64,000 nucleotides of DNA from Monocercomonoides exilis (lineage: Eukaryota > Preaxostyla > Oxymonadida > Polymastigidae). Below the pieces are notes generated by a model that was given only the letters and a program-made list of their open reading frames with translations, did no database searches and was not told the DNA's origin. The DNA is taken from assembly GCA_001643675.2 (NCBI GenBank), contig LSRY02000030.1:978501-1042500 (forward strand). The letters run 5' to 3'. The position numbers and the translations under genes are program-made. Of the stretch, positions 10,887-22,619 are shown piece by piece; position 1 is the stretch's first letter, and the number at the start of each line of letters is the position of its first letter.

Positions 10887-13021
10887 AAATATCTCACGTG
10901 ATAAGAAAATTATTTGTTCAATTCATATTTCAACATGATTCAACGTTATTAAACAGTGCTTTGTCTTCAGTTGCTTCAAAAGTGCCAATCTTTTTTAACG
11001 GTTATTTTTTATGCAAATTCAATTCGGGCAATTTTTTTTGGCTTGTTCGATCCACCTAAATACACGAAAAACTCGATAGTCAGTTAATTTTTCCACATAA
11101 AAGTATTGAATTGTGTCAAAATAAAGCTGAAGGGAATATCCCGGGTTTTGTCCCGTACTATATATACTGATATATGAATGAATGAATTATCATAATTTAT
11201 TTTTTGAAACTTGTCGAAATATATGAATTTTAATAAAAAGTCCAGGTTTTCGAAAAATTCCCGGGTTTCTAAACGATGGTATCAATGAAAAATAAAGGAA
11301 AATATTTCGTCATTTTTGTTTCTTTAACGGTTCAATTTCAAAAATTCAAATATCGCTTTATTCAAGATAATAAAAGAATACTTTTTATCGATTCGTAAGA
11401 ACTTTATTTTTTTTAAAAGCAATCTACAAAAAAACATAGATAATGATATTGAGTAAGTTGATGTTTGAAGTATCGAAAGTTCCCCCTTTCCCTCTTCTTC
11501 TTCATCTTCCTTGCTGCTCAATCAAAATTAAATGACTTGAATCACCAGTTATCCATATAACAAATGAACATTAACTTTGAAATAACACAGTAGAAGAGAA
11601 TGGATGGGAATATGAGGAATTTCCCGTTCCATCGATGGAATTGAGGATGAATGTGGAAGAAAGTGGCTGATGATGTTTAAGGCATATTTTTTTGAAGAAA
11701 TGATTATGAAAGAAGAAGAAACATTTCCATTGCAAAAACATCTTCTTCTTTTCCTTTTCTTCATTGAACTGTCAAATAAACCAATATTGTGATTCATTCG
11801 TATTAATTACTTTCTTTCCTCTTTCAGGAGGTGTTGATGAATGTTGGCTTATTAAATCTGAAATCAATAAATCCTCTTTAGTGGCTGAACTCTTTCTTTG
11901 AGAAAATATCATCATCATTTCTATTTGCTCTTCACCTCTTCAGATTCTTTCTCAAAAAATACCTTCCAATCTAGCTCAGCCCCATTGACTGCTTTTCCTC
12001 TCCCTTATTTCTCCTTTTCATTGTTATCTCTTCCCTCCCTTTGTATTTCCTCGTACTTTTCTTTTTCTCTGCCTTTCTGTCTTTTCCCCAAAATGCTATC
12101 TTCAAAAAGAAATCTGAAAAAAAAAATGAGTTAAATGACTATTATTTCCTTGTGGCATAAGGAAATGAAGACAAAAACATATGTGAAATTTCCAATCCAA
12201 AATACAATAGAAATACAAAACAATGAGATTCTTCATGAAAATATTCAAGAAAAGCAAACATTCAACAGAAATCCGTTACCAATTACATTCTTTTCTTAAG
12301 TGCCTTTGTTCTTTTCAAAATTATCCATTTTTTGTCAGTTCAGCCTTTGTCAACTTTCATTATTCTCTCAAATTGTATCATTTTCTGCCCTGTTTGCAAA
12401 AGAAACCAAACAAATAAATAAAACACCAAATGAAACATCTAATATAAATCTATTCCGCACCTTCCATTTCTTTGGACGAGAATGTTCCATTTCAGCCATT
12501 CAACGCTTCAGCAGACAACAATCAAGAAATAACAATTCCTAATGTCTCTGAAGACTGCAAAACAAAAAACCACACAAATCCCAGGAAATGACATATGAAA
12601 AGTACTTTCAAAATTCTTTCACAGCACAAACCTCACCTGTTCCTCAGATAAATGAATTCCAAAAAGAAAATCGCTTCTCCAACTTTCCCTTCACATGAAA
12701 AATGAAAAATTCGCTCAGTGACTGAAAAACAAATATTCTGGCAAGATGAATGAGTATTACAGCTTCTCTCTTTGTATTAATGAAAATATCAGAACATTAA
12801 CATTTTCAGTCAATCATTTTGTATTATTCAAATGATCAAAGGAAAAAGAATTTTCCACTCATTCAAAACTCATCTCAGTATATAAAATCAAATAATCTTT
12901 TATTTTGAAAAACAAAAAATGATTTCTTTCTTTCTTTATTTTTTTGAAAATATTGTGCCCATTCTAATAAATAAAAATCCGGAAAAAAAGAAAAGTGCCT
13001 TCTTTGTGTGGATAAGTTCAC
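10887..13021. other. Intergenic DNA with a transposon-end relic
   Basis: No gene is supported. At 11210-11275 the complementary strand reads AAACCCGGGAATTTTTCG, then CCTGGACTTTTTATTAAAA and TTCATATATTTCGACAAG. This matches the order of blocks in the termini of the foldback element at 23746-24804, so it is a decayed relative. The 300 bp before the large receptor gene are AT-rich and presumably hold its promoter; no motif could be assigned. Confidence 0.45.
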
Positions 13022-16000
13022 ATGCTGTCAGGAATATGTTGTTTTATGTGCATTATATGTGTGCAATGCCTGTGCAATGGTGCCACAAATGATGAAGCAA
13101 ATCTAGTGGAGAATTCAATGATTGAAAGAAATACAGATTATTTCAACAACTCTTTGTTTGATCTCCTTCCAAATGATAAGAATGGAGATAAAAACAAGTT
13201 AGAAATGATTGTTGAAGGGAATGAAGGTGGAATGGAAGAAGATGAAAAACAAGAAAAATCAAAGAAAAATTATCAAAAAATGGAAGATGAAATAAACAAC
13301 CGAATTGTGGAAGGAAATCGATACAAGAAATCGAATGATGAGCATTTTTTTGGAAAAGGAGAAATAATGAAAATCGAAAGAATATTTGAAGAAAGTGAGA
13401 TTGAAGGATGTTTTGTTCTGATGAATTCTTCAATGAAGCTCAAATCATTAGAGCTGATTCAACGTGATGAGAGAAATATTGTTGAAGTTGGGGATGAAAG
13501 TCTTGTTGAATTGGATGATTGTGGTATTTTTATTTTGAGTGGAATATCTCCATTTTGTTTGACTGGAGGTTGTGGGCTGTTCACCAACATTTCTCTCAGT
13601 TCATCTTCAACTGGGTTTTTGAAGACATTTCCCTCTCTCTTCTCTTCAAAAGCACAAGAAGGAGAGATTTCTCAGAAATTTCATGTTTCTGTTTGTTCAT
13701 CACATTTTTCATCTTTTCGTGTCTCATCAACCACCTTTCTTTCATCGCCTTCCATTTCACAAATGTCACTTTCTCATCTGACATTTTTCAACATTTCAAC
13801 AGCATCTTCAGATTGCCCATTTCCAACCACAATGTCAACACAAACCACATGTTTTATGAACTGCTGCTCATTTTCATCAGTTTGTGATGCATATGATGGA
13901 GGAATTGTCCCTTCTCTCAACAACCCCTTGACTTCTTTGACAGTCTCAAACACCTCATTCGTTGGGTGCAGCCGGACAAGAAATGTGAAATGTGAAGGAA
14001 CTGCAGATGGAAAGTTGACTCCTGCGAGACAAAACTCAACGGATAATGGAGCCAATTCATTCACTTGGTGCGAATGGAACGGATCGAAGACAACAGGAAA
14101 CAAAGATGATTTTTCTGATGATGCTTCAAATGGTGGAGCAATTCGCATGTATAGTCTCAATTCTGGGGAACTTTCGGTTTCACATTGTTCATTCAACGAT
14201 TGTTACGCTTATTTTGCCGGGGGAGGGACAATGTGCCATGGAATCAAATCAGTTGAAATCGAAGACAGCATATTCAATTCGTGTGCTGTTCAAAGCAACT
14301 CTGGAGGAGGGATATTCATTTATTCAATTTCATCATGTGCAAGGATCAGTGGATGTGAATTTCTGAATTGCACAGCAATGCTTGATGGAGGAGGAATTCA
14401 TCTCAATAATTTTCAGGTTTCGGGAACAGGATGTATTGGAGATGAAAGTGGAGGAGGGGAGAGCGCGTGTGTGTTTAACTTAAACTTCACTTCATGTTCG
14501 CTTTCGAGAATCGAGGGCGGAGGCATGTATTGCAGAACAGTTCCAATAGATTTCAAAATAAGGAGTGTTCAATTATTATATTGTTATTCATTGTCTTCCG
14601 GAGGAGGGTTTTGGATTAATCCGAATAGAGATAATGCGCCAAATGATACATTTTATTGTTATTTTTTATTTTTCCACGAATGCAAATGCAGAGATGAGAG
14701 CACTCCATATGGTCACGACGTGATGTTTTATGATCAAAATAATCTCTATTTGTCCCAAAATAATCCATTCAAAGAATGCTTCACAACGAATGCAGATGGC
14801 AAGAGAGTGCGATACGGATATGATTTATCGAATTCGGGGAATTGGAAATTTCAGCACATGGAAAAGAAGAATTGGCTGAAAGATAAAACGTTATATGTCT
14901 CAGTGAGTGGGAATGATGCATCTCCGCTTTGTGGGGCAGATATAACGCATCCATGCCTAACAGTGAAGAAGGCTTTTGAGATGTGCGAAATGCTATTGAG
15001 CTTATCAGTCACACTGATGGAAGGGAATCATCAAAGCGAGTCAACAACAATTGATATTGGAGAAAAGAAGATTTCAGTCATTGGGACAAGTAAAGAGAAG
15101 AGTGCAATTGGAACAAGAGCACTTTTATCAACTGAACCGCTGTTCAGTGTGACGACGGGTAACCTTGGTTTATTGCACATGAAGGTTGATTGTAACTCAA
15201 ATGAAAGTCCTTCTCTAAATGCGGTTGTGGTGTCTGACGGGAGTGGGTCACTCTCATTGGAAGATGTTTTGATTACCACGAGCAAAACAGGAGACTATGT
15301 GATATCATCATCAGTGTTTGTGGTTCCGCTGTCGCAGCTGTTGATGACCGATGTGGAGATCAAAGATATGAATATTTCTCAATCATTGTTCTCCGAGACG
15401 GATCTTTCTTCTTCTTCTTCTTCTTCATTTTCTTCATCTTCCCTGTTATTGGCAGCCACTTCATCTGGAGAGAGCGCACTGGCGAACATGAAAGTGAAGA
15501 ATGTGAGGTTGATAGAAGGAGATGGGGTGGTTGTGGCAAAGAGTGTGAAGGAAGGGGAGACATTTGTTGTTCAGAATGTGACAATCGAGGATTGTGAGTG
15601 CGAGAATGGGAGTGGTGGAGGAATCAAGGTTGAGTTGGAAACAGATACGAGCAAGCTTCGGGTTGAAAGAACAACAACAATCAAGAGATGCACAAGTGGG
15701 AAATATGGAGGAGGGATGATGCTGCAAATGGCTGACAACTCATTTGACTTCACGATTGTGTCAGTTGACTTTTCAGGGTGTTCTGCCTCATTGGGGGGGA
15801 ATTATGTGTTCGTGAATGGGAGCGATTCAGCGAGCTGGGGAATAACAACAGAAAAGCTGAATGTCCAACATGACGATTCAAAATACAATGAGCTGGTGGG
15901 ATATGATCGGAGTGACACAACAATGGGGCTATTCCCGTTGAATGTGTATTTGGACAGATATCCAGATGCAGCACATGTGGGGAAGGGGAAGGATGGGCTG

Positions 16001-19000
16001 GGTGGATACGACTCGTGGTTCTGTGGGTTTGACTATTATCCGTGTGCCACCATCACCCATGCAGCGCAGGTGAGATATGCAGACACAAACAAGAAGATCG
16101 AATTGGATTCAGGATTTGAGCTTGCTGAAGAGGTTGGAATGACAGATGGCTGTGAATGGGAGATTTCATGTGCGAGAAAAGGGATGGAAGTTGGGGTGAA
16201 AGCACCAGAGATTTTTGAGTCATCTTGTCTGATTGAGGTGTTGAGCAAATGTTCAGTGAGAAACATCAAGTTCTGTATTCCATCTGCTCTATCTGGTGCA
16301 ACATCATCATCTCTGATCGCATCCAACTCTACGCTCCTCACACTCACTGACTGTTCTGTTGTTTGTTCATCAGAGAATCCCATTAGATATTGTTTTGTGA
16401 ATATGATTGGGGGAAAAGTGAAAGCGGAGGGATTGGTGATCACAGAGACATTGAGATTTGGAGAACATTCACTGGTTGAGTTTGGTGAAGGGGTGGAATC
16501 AGTTGTGTTTTGGGGGTGTGAGGCGAGCAACATTGAGAAGAGAAATGGAGATGGAGGATGGGTGAGTGGAGTGGTTGGGGCAGAGAGAGATGAGGGGAAG
16601 AATGGGATAATTGTGATTGAGTCGTGTGTTGTGAAGGGATGCAGGTGTGTTGGTGGAAGAGGAGGAGGGATGAGTGTTGTTGTGAAGGGGGAAGGGAGTG
16701 TTGTTGTGAATAGGAGTTGTGTGATTGATGGGTGTGAGGCGAAGGGTTCAGGGGAGAGTTCAGGTGGGAGAAGTGAAGGGAGAGGGGGAGGGATGATGAT
16801 TGTGATGGAGAGTAGGGATGGTTCAATGAAAATGGAGTCGGAAAGAGAGGGTTTGTTTGTGTTTGGAGAGAATAACAAAGCTCAATATGGGAAGGATGTG
16901 TTTGTTGAATGTGGTGGAGGAGTGTTGTTGGAGTGGAAAGTGAACAGGAGTTCATTTTCATTTTTTGATTATGGTGTGATTCCAACAGATGTTGTGAAGT
17001 TGTGTGGGAGTGAGGATGGGAGAGAAGGGGAAGTGATTCCGCTGTTTGTGTATTTGTGTTCAATCGGGACAAAGCTGAGAGTTGATGGGAGAGGAGAGAG
17101 GGCGCTGGATCAGAGCCATTGTGGGTTTGAGGAGTTTGGGTGTTTGACGATTGACTATTGTGTTGGGAAGAGAGTGAGCATCAATGTGAATGAAATCGAA
17201 GTTGCCTCAGAAACATGGATAAAGAATGAGATGAAAGTGGCATCGTTTGAGTTGAGTCTTTCTGGGAAAGAAGAAGGGATGAGGGTGGTTGTGAGGGATG
17301 AAGGATCGATAAATCAAAACAACCTTATTGAGTGCACAAAATCATTTGAGATGAGACATTTGTCATTTGTGTTGAATGAAGAAATGAATGGGAAGAGAAG
17401 TGCATTTATCCACTCCTCATCATCAACCATCACAATGATCAGCTGTTCAGTCACATTTGGAAATGATGAAATGATTGGATACAATGTGATTTGTATTGAG
17501 GGAGGAGGGCTGGTTGTGAATGGGTTTGTGATGGAAGGGGGAGTGAGAATGAGTGGGAAACCGCCAATTGTTGCTTCGAATGGAGTTGAATTGGAGATGA
17601 ATAACAGTCGAATGAGTGGAGTGGAAGTTGTTGGTGGAATTGGAGGAGGAGGAGGATGTTTGAATGTGGAGATTTGTGTGAATGGGATTGTGAATATTGA
17701 AGAAAGCAATTTTTCATCAGTGTGTTCAGGAGTGAGTGGGATGAAAGGGGGAGGGATGAAGATATCAGTGGGGAAGGGAGGGAGGTTGGAAATGAAAAAT
17801 GTGAAATATTCAGGGTGTGAAGTGCCAAGAGAGGATGTTGGGGATGGAGGGAGAGGAATGGGAGGAGGGATGTTTGTGAAGCTGGCAGATGAGATGGGAA
17901 CATTTGTTATGGAAGGAATGATATTTGTTGGGTGCAATGCGTGGAAAGGGAAGAATGTGTTTGTGTCAGGATGGGATCTGAGAGAGATTGTGAACGAGGA
18001 GCACCTGAAATGGGAGATAAAGGATGAGGAGTTGGGATCGTTGGATGAGTTGTGTGGATGGGAGAGGAAGACGACAGGGGAGGAGGGATATGTGATTCCA
18101 CTGGTTGTGTATTTGTGGAGGAACTGGAGTGGGGATGGGTATGTTTCTCGAGAGAAAGGAGGAGACTTCAGTGGGTGCGGGTATTCCGAGGCGCCATGCT
18201 CATCGATTGACCACTTGATATCACTTCGATGTCCAACACTTGGAGAAGGAGAAACACATATTGCCATTGTGGGATCAGGGCTGCTGAGCCATTCCATATC
18301 ATTTTCATCTTCATCTTCATTTTCATTTTCTTCATCATCAATATCAGAGTCACCAAAAGTGGTAATTGAAGGAACAAAGAAAGGGACAGGGGTGATGATC
18401 AGTGATGAAGATGAGAATGATTTGTCCGATGGTTCAATGATATCATCGAATGTGAGTCTGTCATTTGTGAATGTGTCATTCACCAAGCCAGCCATCACAA
18501 CCCATCATTCAGTGTTGATTGAATCCTCTGGAGCAAACACATTATTGTCAGTTTCAGATTGTTCATTTGGCCCAGGGAGGGGAGTGGAAGAAAGTTTTGG
18601 ATATTGTGTGATGAGAGTGAATGGGGGGAGTGTATTTATTGAAAAGTGTTCGTTGAGTTTGATTTCAGAGTTGAAAGGGTTGATTGCGTTCAGCCCAAGT
18701 GCAGGTGAGGTGACACTTCAGAATGTGAACATTTCATTTGCCGATGTGACAGAAAGAAGTCTGATTTCGATGATAGATGAGGATAACAAAATGAATGGAG
18801 AAAAGAAGGTGTTTTCAAATGGGAACGGACCAGTTCTGAGGGTTGTTGGGTGTTCATTTGCGAACATCACAAACGAAGGGATTGGAGCGAGTGTTGTTGA
18901 TGTGGGATCATTTGAGCATGGAATGGAGTGTGTGATTGATGAGTGTTCTATGTCGAGTTGCAAGAGTGGCTTGAGTGTTGAAGGAGGGGGAATGAGAGTG

Positions 19001-22000
19001 GTGCTGAAGAGTGGGGAGTCAGTGTTGAAAGTGAATGGGAGCTCGTTTTCGATGTGCAAGTGCTCGAGTGAGACAGGGTGTGGAGGAGGGCTGTTTATTG
19101 ATGGATCTGACCCACATGCGAATTATAGAAATGAGAGTCAGATTCCACCTCTGAATTTCAAGATTGTGAACATCCTGTTTGTGATGAATGAGGCACATGT
19201 GGGGAAAGACGTGTTTGTCAGATGCCACTCGATTGCTCACCAGATCAACGAAACACTGTTTGCGCTGAACTACAACCAGGAGTCACTGAACTCGAACAAC
19301 TCGATCTATGGGAGGGATGTTTTGAGCGAGGGAGATGTTGATCTGATTCCGCTGATCACATTCTATTATTCGGCACAGGTGTTTGTGAGTGGGAGAGGGA
19401 GTGACAACAGGCAGTGTGGGGCACAGAGCAATCCGTGTGCAAGCATCGACTGTGGGGTTGAGCACATTCAGGAAGGGGTGATGAATGCAATTCTGATTGA
19501 TGGGGAAGTGTTTGTGACGAAGGAATGTGTGATTGGAGATATGGTTGTGAATTCATTGAAAAAGACACAGGGGATTGTTCGATTGAACTCTAAGATTGAG
19601 ATATCAGGTGAGAAGGATTGTGTGATGGAGTTTGTGAATGAATGTTCAGTGGAGAGATGCTCATTCCAGCTTGAAGATGGATTTGAGTCAGCTCACAATT
19701 ATTTTATGAAAGTGAAGAACGGGTCAATGGAGATCCAAAAATGCGAGTTCTTCTCTTCTTCTGATGAACTGAAGTTGAACAGTTCAATTGTGAGTGTGGA
19801 AAGTGGAGAGCTGAAGATATCAGAAACAACATTCAGGGATATTCATTTAACAAAATCAATTCTTTCATTTTGTGAGGAATCGAATGTGACAATTGATGAA
19901 ACAAGAATATCAAATCTCAGATGTGAGGGAGATGTTGTGAGTGTTGGAGGGAAAGCGAAAGTGGAGATGAAAGAGATGAAAGTTGAGAATGTGACTCTGT
20001 TGTTGGAGGGGTGTGTGATTGGGATGGAAGATGCTGAGAAAGAGGTGAGTGTACTGAACAGCTCATTCGAAAAGTGCGAGAATTCAGTTGATAAGGGAAG
20101 CATGATGCAGATCAAAAATTCCAAGGATGTGAGGATTGTGAATTGTGTGTTTGATGGAGAAAAAGAAGATGAAATTGTCAATGAAGAAAACAATAGAAAA
20201 GAGGGATTGTGCAAATGGAATGGGTCATTGGTTGATGTTGAGAAGAGCAAAGTGGAGATGAGGGAAACAACAATCAGAAATAGCAAGGGAGGAGGGTTGT
20301 GGGTGAGTGGAGGGAGTGTGAAGATTGAAAATGGAAAGTTTGAGAACAACAACCCATCGATTGAGGGATATCCATCAGCCAGAAGGAATGTGATTTGTGA
20401 AGGGAATGGGGAGTTGAATGTTGTGAATGTGAAAGGGGGAGATGGACTGAAAGATAACTCATCATTGTGGATATTGGATGAGGGATGCGAATTGGGAGGG
20501 ATAGCAACTGAAAGAGGATCATCATTTTTCATCCCTGTTTTGGAAGAGGTGAAGAATATTTCTCAGCCAAATGGGAATGTGGAGTTGATGATTCTTGGAA
20601 AGCTGTTTCTGCCATGTGATTTGTCGGTGAAGATGAGCATGAAAAATGGGGATGAGGAGGAGATTGTGAGAAAAGGGATTGAAGAAGATGGGTTTGTGTC
20701 AGAGAATGAGATTCACTCAGTTATTTCATGTTCAGAATGGGAGAAAGTGAGAGAAGAGACAGAAGTGAGTGTGTGGATTGTGTTTGGGAAAGCTGATTCC
20801 CTCACATCAACAGATTCGGTTATTGTGAAGAACAGGAGTGAAACTGTTGGAAAAGGAGATGAAAGGATTGTTGAAGGAGGGAAAGAAGGGAAGTCTTATT
20901 GGCTGTTGATTATTATAATCATGGGAATAATCCTTTTGATTGTTCTGATTGTATCTGTCATTGTGACTATTCGTTGGAGAAAGGCAAAGAATGAGAATAA
21001 AGATCTGAGAGAGATTGTGAATGATACAGTGAGAAAGGATCCGAAGGCATTCGAGATGGTGACGATGGAGATGTCTCCAGAGGAGCAGTGGAGGAGAGCA
21101 GAGAAAGAGGCAGAGAAGAAGAATGATGAGAGGATAAAGAAAAGAATGTATGAGACGAATATGCAACATTCAGTGTCATCTGAGCATTTGCTGAGTGAGA
21201 GTGGATCGACTGAATATATCTTGGGAAAAGACTCAGACAAGATTCCTCAATGGGCATTGGAAAAGGTTGATGAGAAAGAGGAAGAGACAAGGAAAAGAAC
21301 ACCATCACCATCCATCTCATCCACTTCAACAACTGATTCAGATTCAACATTTGTTCGATCGGAGAGTCTGTATCCCACCACCTCATCGATGTCGAATCTG
21401 GTGGATGCTATGGCCTGTTCGTCTCCTCATGAGAAGCTAATTGTGGATCTGAGGGATTCATTGTTCATGTTGCTTCACGGGCTGAACAAGACAAAGGAGA
21501 TGGCAATAGGCACTCTGCAGGAGAGGGAGCAGACAGCTGCCCAGATCCTGTTCTGGGTGGCTAATCTTGCTCTCCACTCGTTTGACGAAATGGAAAACCC
21601 ACTTCAATCATTGTCCACTCTGAGTCCTCACATTGTATTGTTTTCAGAACACATGGTGATCTGCATTGTGATGCACTCTGATCTCCTTTCTTCTGATGAT
21701 TCAGACTCATCATCCATCTCTTCATCAACAGTTGTAACATCTGCCAGTGATGATGATGATGATTCTCTGCCCTCATCTGCATTTGATGATGAGAGCCTTT
21801 TCAAAAAAGAGTGCCTGAGATGGAAGGCGCCAGAGCTGCTGATGAACAAGAAGATGGGGGCAACAAAGGAGTCGGTTGCATTTTCGATCGGGATGATGCT
21901 GTGGGAGTGTTTGACATTGGAAATTCCGTTTGGAGAGTATGAAGGGGAGGTGGCAGGGCAGAAGATTGTGAATGGAGAAAGACCAGAGCTGGAGAAGGTG

Positions 22001-22231
22001 ATTGGAAGCAAGTTGGATGAAGCAATGAACATATGCGTTTCTCAGGATGCAGTATCCAGGCCTTCGCTGACAGTTCTGAAGCGAATGTTGTTTGAGCACT
22101 TTCCGGCAGGTACGATGATGATGACAATGTCAGATGCTGTTGATTATGCGTGCTACTCAGAAAGGTGTGAAAGCAATGGGCGGTGCATTAAGAGCAGCTC
22201 TATCCGTGGTGAGGGCGAAAGAACGAGTTGA
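13022..22231 (+). CDS. Giant beta-helix surface receptor with C-terminal pseudokinase
   Basis: A single open frame of 3069 codons, ending TGA. Residues 1-20 (MLSGICCFMCIICVQCLCNG) look like a signal peptide. The ectodomain, to about residue 2620, is Cys/Gly-rich with many GGG-(I/M)-type turns, typical of right-handed beta-helix (pectin-lyase-like) repeats. It has five modules of 1.0-1.25 kb, each headed by a V-x-G-x-D...CG...PC motif (near 14891, 15929, 17032, 18092, 19343). One membrane helix (SYWLLIIIIMGIILLIVLIV, from about residue 2625) is followed by a basic stop-transfer IRWRK. The cytoplasmic part ends in a kinase-like C-lobe: RWKAPELL at about residue 2933, then FSIGMMLWECLTLEIPFGEY. 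HRD and DFG motifs are not visible and a Ser/Asp loop replaces that region, so catalysis is unlikely. Probably an adhesion or recognition receptor; ligand unknown. Confidence 0.9.
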   Translation: MLSGICCFMCIICVQCLCNGATNDEANLVENSMIERNTDYFNNSLFDLLPNDKNGDKNKLEMIVEGNEGGMEEDEKQEKSKKNYQKMEDEINNRIVEGNRYKKSNDEHFFGKGEIMKIERIFEESEIEGCFVLMNSSMKLKSLELIQRDERNIVEVGDESLVELDDCGIFILSGISPFCLTGGCGLFTNISLSSSSTGFLKTFPSLFSSKAQEGEISQKFHVSVCSSHFSSFRVSSTTFLSSPSISQMSLSHLTFFNISTASSDCPFPTTMSTQTTCFMNCCSFSSVCDAYDGGIVPSLNNPLTSLTVSNTSFVGCSRTRNVKCEGTADGKLTPARQNSTDNGANSFTWCEWNGSKTTGNKDDFSDDASNGGAIRMYSLNSGELSVSHCSFNDCYAYFAGGGTMCHGIKSVEIEDSIFNSCAVQSNSGGGIFIYSISSCARISGCEFLNCTAMLDGGGIHLNNFQVSGTGCIGDESGGGESACVFNLNFTSCSLSRIEGGGMYCRTVPIDFKIRSVQLLYCYSLSSGGGFWINPNRDNAPNDTFYCYFLFFHECKCRDESTPYGHDVMFYDQNNLYLSQNNPFKECFTTNADGKRVRYGYDLSNSGNWKFQHMEKKNWLKDKTLYVSVSGNDASPLCGADITHPCLTVKKAFEMCEMLLSLSVTLMEGNHQSESTTIDIGEKKISVIGTSKEKSAIGTRALLSTEPLFSVTTGNLGLLHMKVDCNSNESPSLNAVVVSDGSGSLSLEDVLITTSKTGDYVISSSVFVVPLSQLLMTDVEIKDMNISQSLFSETDLSSSSSSSFSSSSLLLAATSSGESALANMKVKNVRLIEGDGVVVAKSVKEGETFVVQNVTIEDCECENGSGGGIKVELETDTSKLRVERTTTIKRCTSGKYGGGMMLQMADNSFDFTIVSVDFSGCSASLGGNYVFVNGSDSASWGITTEKLNVQHDDSKYNELVGYDRSDTTMGLFPLNVYLDRYPDAAHVGKGKDGLGGYDSWFCGFDYYPCATITHAAQVRYADTNKKIELDSGFELAEEVGMTDGCEWEISCARKGMEVGVKAPEIFESSCLIEVLSKCSVRNIKFCIPSALSGATSSSLIASNSTLLTLTDCSVVCSSENPIRYCFVNMIGGKVKAEGLVITETLRFGEHSLVEFGEGVESVVFWGCEASNIEKRNGDGGWVSGVVGAERDEGKNGIIVIESCVVKGCRCVGGRGGGMSVVVKGEGSVVVNRSCVIDGCEAKGSGESSGGRSEGRGGGMMIVMESRDGSMKMESEREGLFVFGENNKAQYGKDVFVECGGGVLLEWKVNRSSFSFFDYGVIPTDVVKLCGSEDGREGEVIPLFVYLCSIGTKLRVDGRGERALDQSHCGFEEFGCLTIDYCVGKRVSINVNEIEVASETWIKNEMKVASFELSLSGKEEGMRVVVRDEGSINQNNLIECTKSFEMRHLSFVLNEEMNGKRSAFIHSSSSTITMISCSVTFGNDEMIGYNVICIEGGGLVVNGFVMEGGVRMSGKPPIVASNGVELEMNNSRMSGVEVVGGIGGGGGCLNVEICVNGIVNIEESNFSSVCSGVSGMKGGGMKISVGKGGRLEMKNVKYSGCEVPREDVGDGGRGMGGGMFVKLADEMGTFVMEGMIFVGCNAWKGKNVFVSGWDLREIVNEEHLKWEIKDEELGSLDELCGWERKTTGEEGYVIPLVVYLWRNWSGDGYVSREKGGDFSGCGYSEAPCSSIDHLISLRCPTLGEGETHIAIVGSGLLSHSISFSSSSSFSFSSSSISESPKVVIEGTKKGTGVMISDEDENDLSDGSMISSNVSLSFVNVSFTKPAITTHHSVLIESSGANTLLSVSDCSFGPGRGVEESFGYCVMRVNGGSVFIEKCSLSLISELKGLIAFSPSAGEVTLQNVNISFADVTERSLISMIDEDNKMNGEKKVFSNGNGPVLRVVGCSFANITNEGIGASVVDVGSFEHGMECVIDECSMSSCKSGLSVEGGGMRVVLKSGESVLKVNGSSFSMCKCSSETGCGGGLFIDGSDPHANYRNESQIPPLNFKIVNILFVMNEAHVGKDVFVRCHSIAHQINETLFALNYNQESLNSNNSIYGRDVLSEGDVDLIPLITFYYSAQVFVSGRGSDNRQCGAQSNPCASIDCGVEHIQEGVMNAILIDGEVFVTKECVIGDMVVNSLKKTQGIVRLNSKIEISGEKDCVMEFVNECSVERCSFQLEDGFESAHNYFMKVKNGSMEIQKCEFFSSSDELKLNSSIVSVESGELKISETTFRDIHLTKSILSFCEESNVTIDETRISNLRCEGDVVSVGGKAKVEMKEMKVENVTLLLEGCVIGMEDAEKEVSVLNSSFEKCENSVDKGSMMQIKNSKDVRIVNCVFDGEKEDEIVNEENNRKEGLCKWNGSLVDVEKSKVEMRETTIRNSKGGGLWVSGGSVKIENGKFENNNPSIEGYPSARRNVICEGNGELNVVNVKGGDGLKDNSSLWILDEGCELGGIATERGSSFFIPVLEEVKNISQPNGNVELMILGKLFLPCDLSVKMSMKNGDEEEIVRKGIEEDGFVSENEIHSVISCSEWEKVREETEVSVWIVFGKADSLTSTDSVIVKNRSETVGKGDERIVEGGKEGKSYWLLIIIIMGIILLIVLIVSVIVTIRWRKAKNENKDLREIVNDTVRKDPKAFEMVTMEMSPEEQWRRAEKEAEKKNDERIKKRMYETNMQHSVSSEHLLSESGSTEYILGKDSDKIPQWALEKVDEKEEETRKRTPSPSISSTSTTDSDSTFVRSESLYPTTSSMSNLVDAMACSSPHEKLIVDLRDSLFMLLHGLNKTKEMAIGTLQEREQTAAQILFWVANLALHSFDEMENPLQSLSTLSPHIVLFSEHMVICIVMHSDLLSSDDSDSSSISSSTVVTSASDDDDDSLPSSAFDDESLFKKECLRWKAPELLMNKKMGATKESVAFSIGMMLWECLTLEIPFGEYEGEVAGQKIVNGERPELEKVIGSKLDEAMNICVSQDAVSRPSLTVLKRMLFEHFPAGTMMMTMSDAVDYACYSERCESNGRCIKSSSIRGEGERTS

Positions 22232-22619
22232 TACGCAAACTAAAAATGGTGATTAGTGGTATTTTTGATCCAGAAGAAATGAGAGAACAAGAAAAGTCAA
22301 AAGTGCGGAACAAACGAATTTCTTCCAAATAAGGATTTGATAATGGCAGCTCATAAAGGAAAGGTTTTGGCGTTGTAACATTCTCTTTCATTTCTTTTTT
22401 TGAAGGTGAAATGTGGTCTGACGATCACTTTCGCAATAACGAAAACTCACAGTTTGACAGACCATTTTTCTTTCATTTTTATATGTTGATGGCTTTTTTA
22501 ACTTTTTTTTGAAAAAAATTAATAGTAATTGAATAATGTCCATAGCAATATCGTCATGCCTATGTACTCTGGTTTCGTTTGATATCCGACCAAGAAAACA
22601 TATTGCTGTTTCAAAGATA
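22232..22619. other. Short 3' intergenic region
   Basis: Downstream of the receptor gene, AT-rich, no gene seen. It runs to the TA that flanks the first foldback element. Confidence 0.4.

Noticed and set aside
16036-18498. Long minus-strand open frames (280, 210 and 394 codons) opposite the large receptor gene
   Set aside because: They are rich in Pro/Ser/Thr/His and arise as the antisense of Gly- and Val-rich coding sequence. The plus-strand protein has a signal peptide, repeats and a membrane helix.
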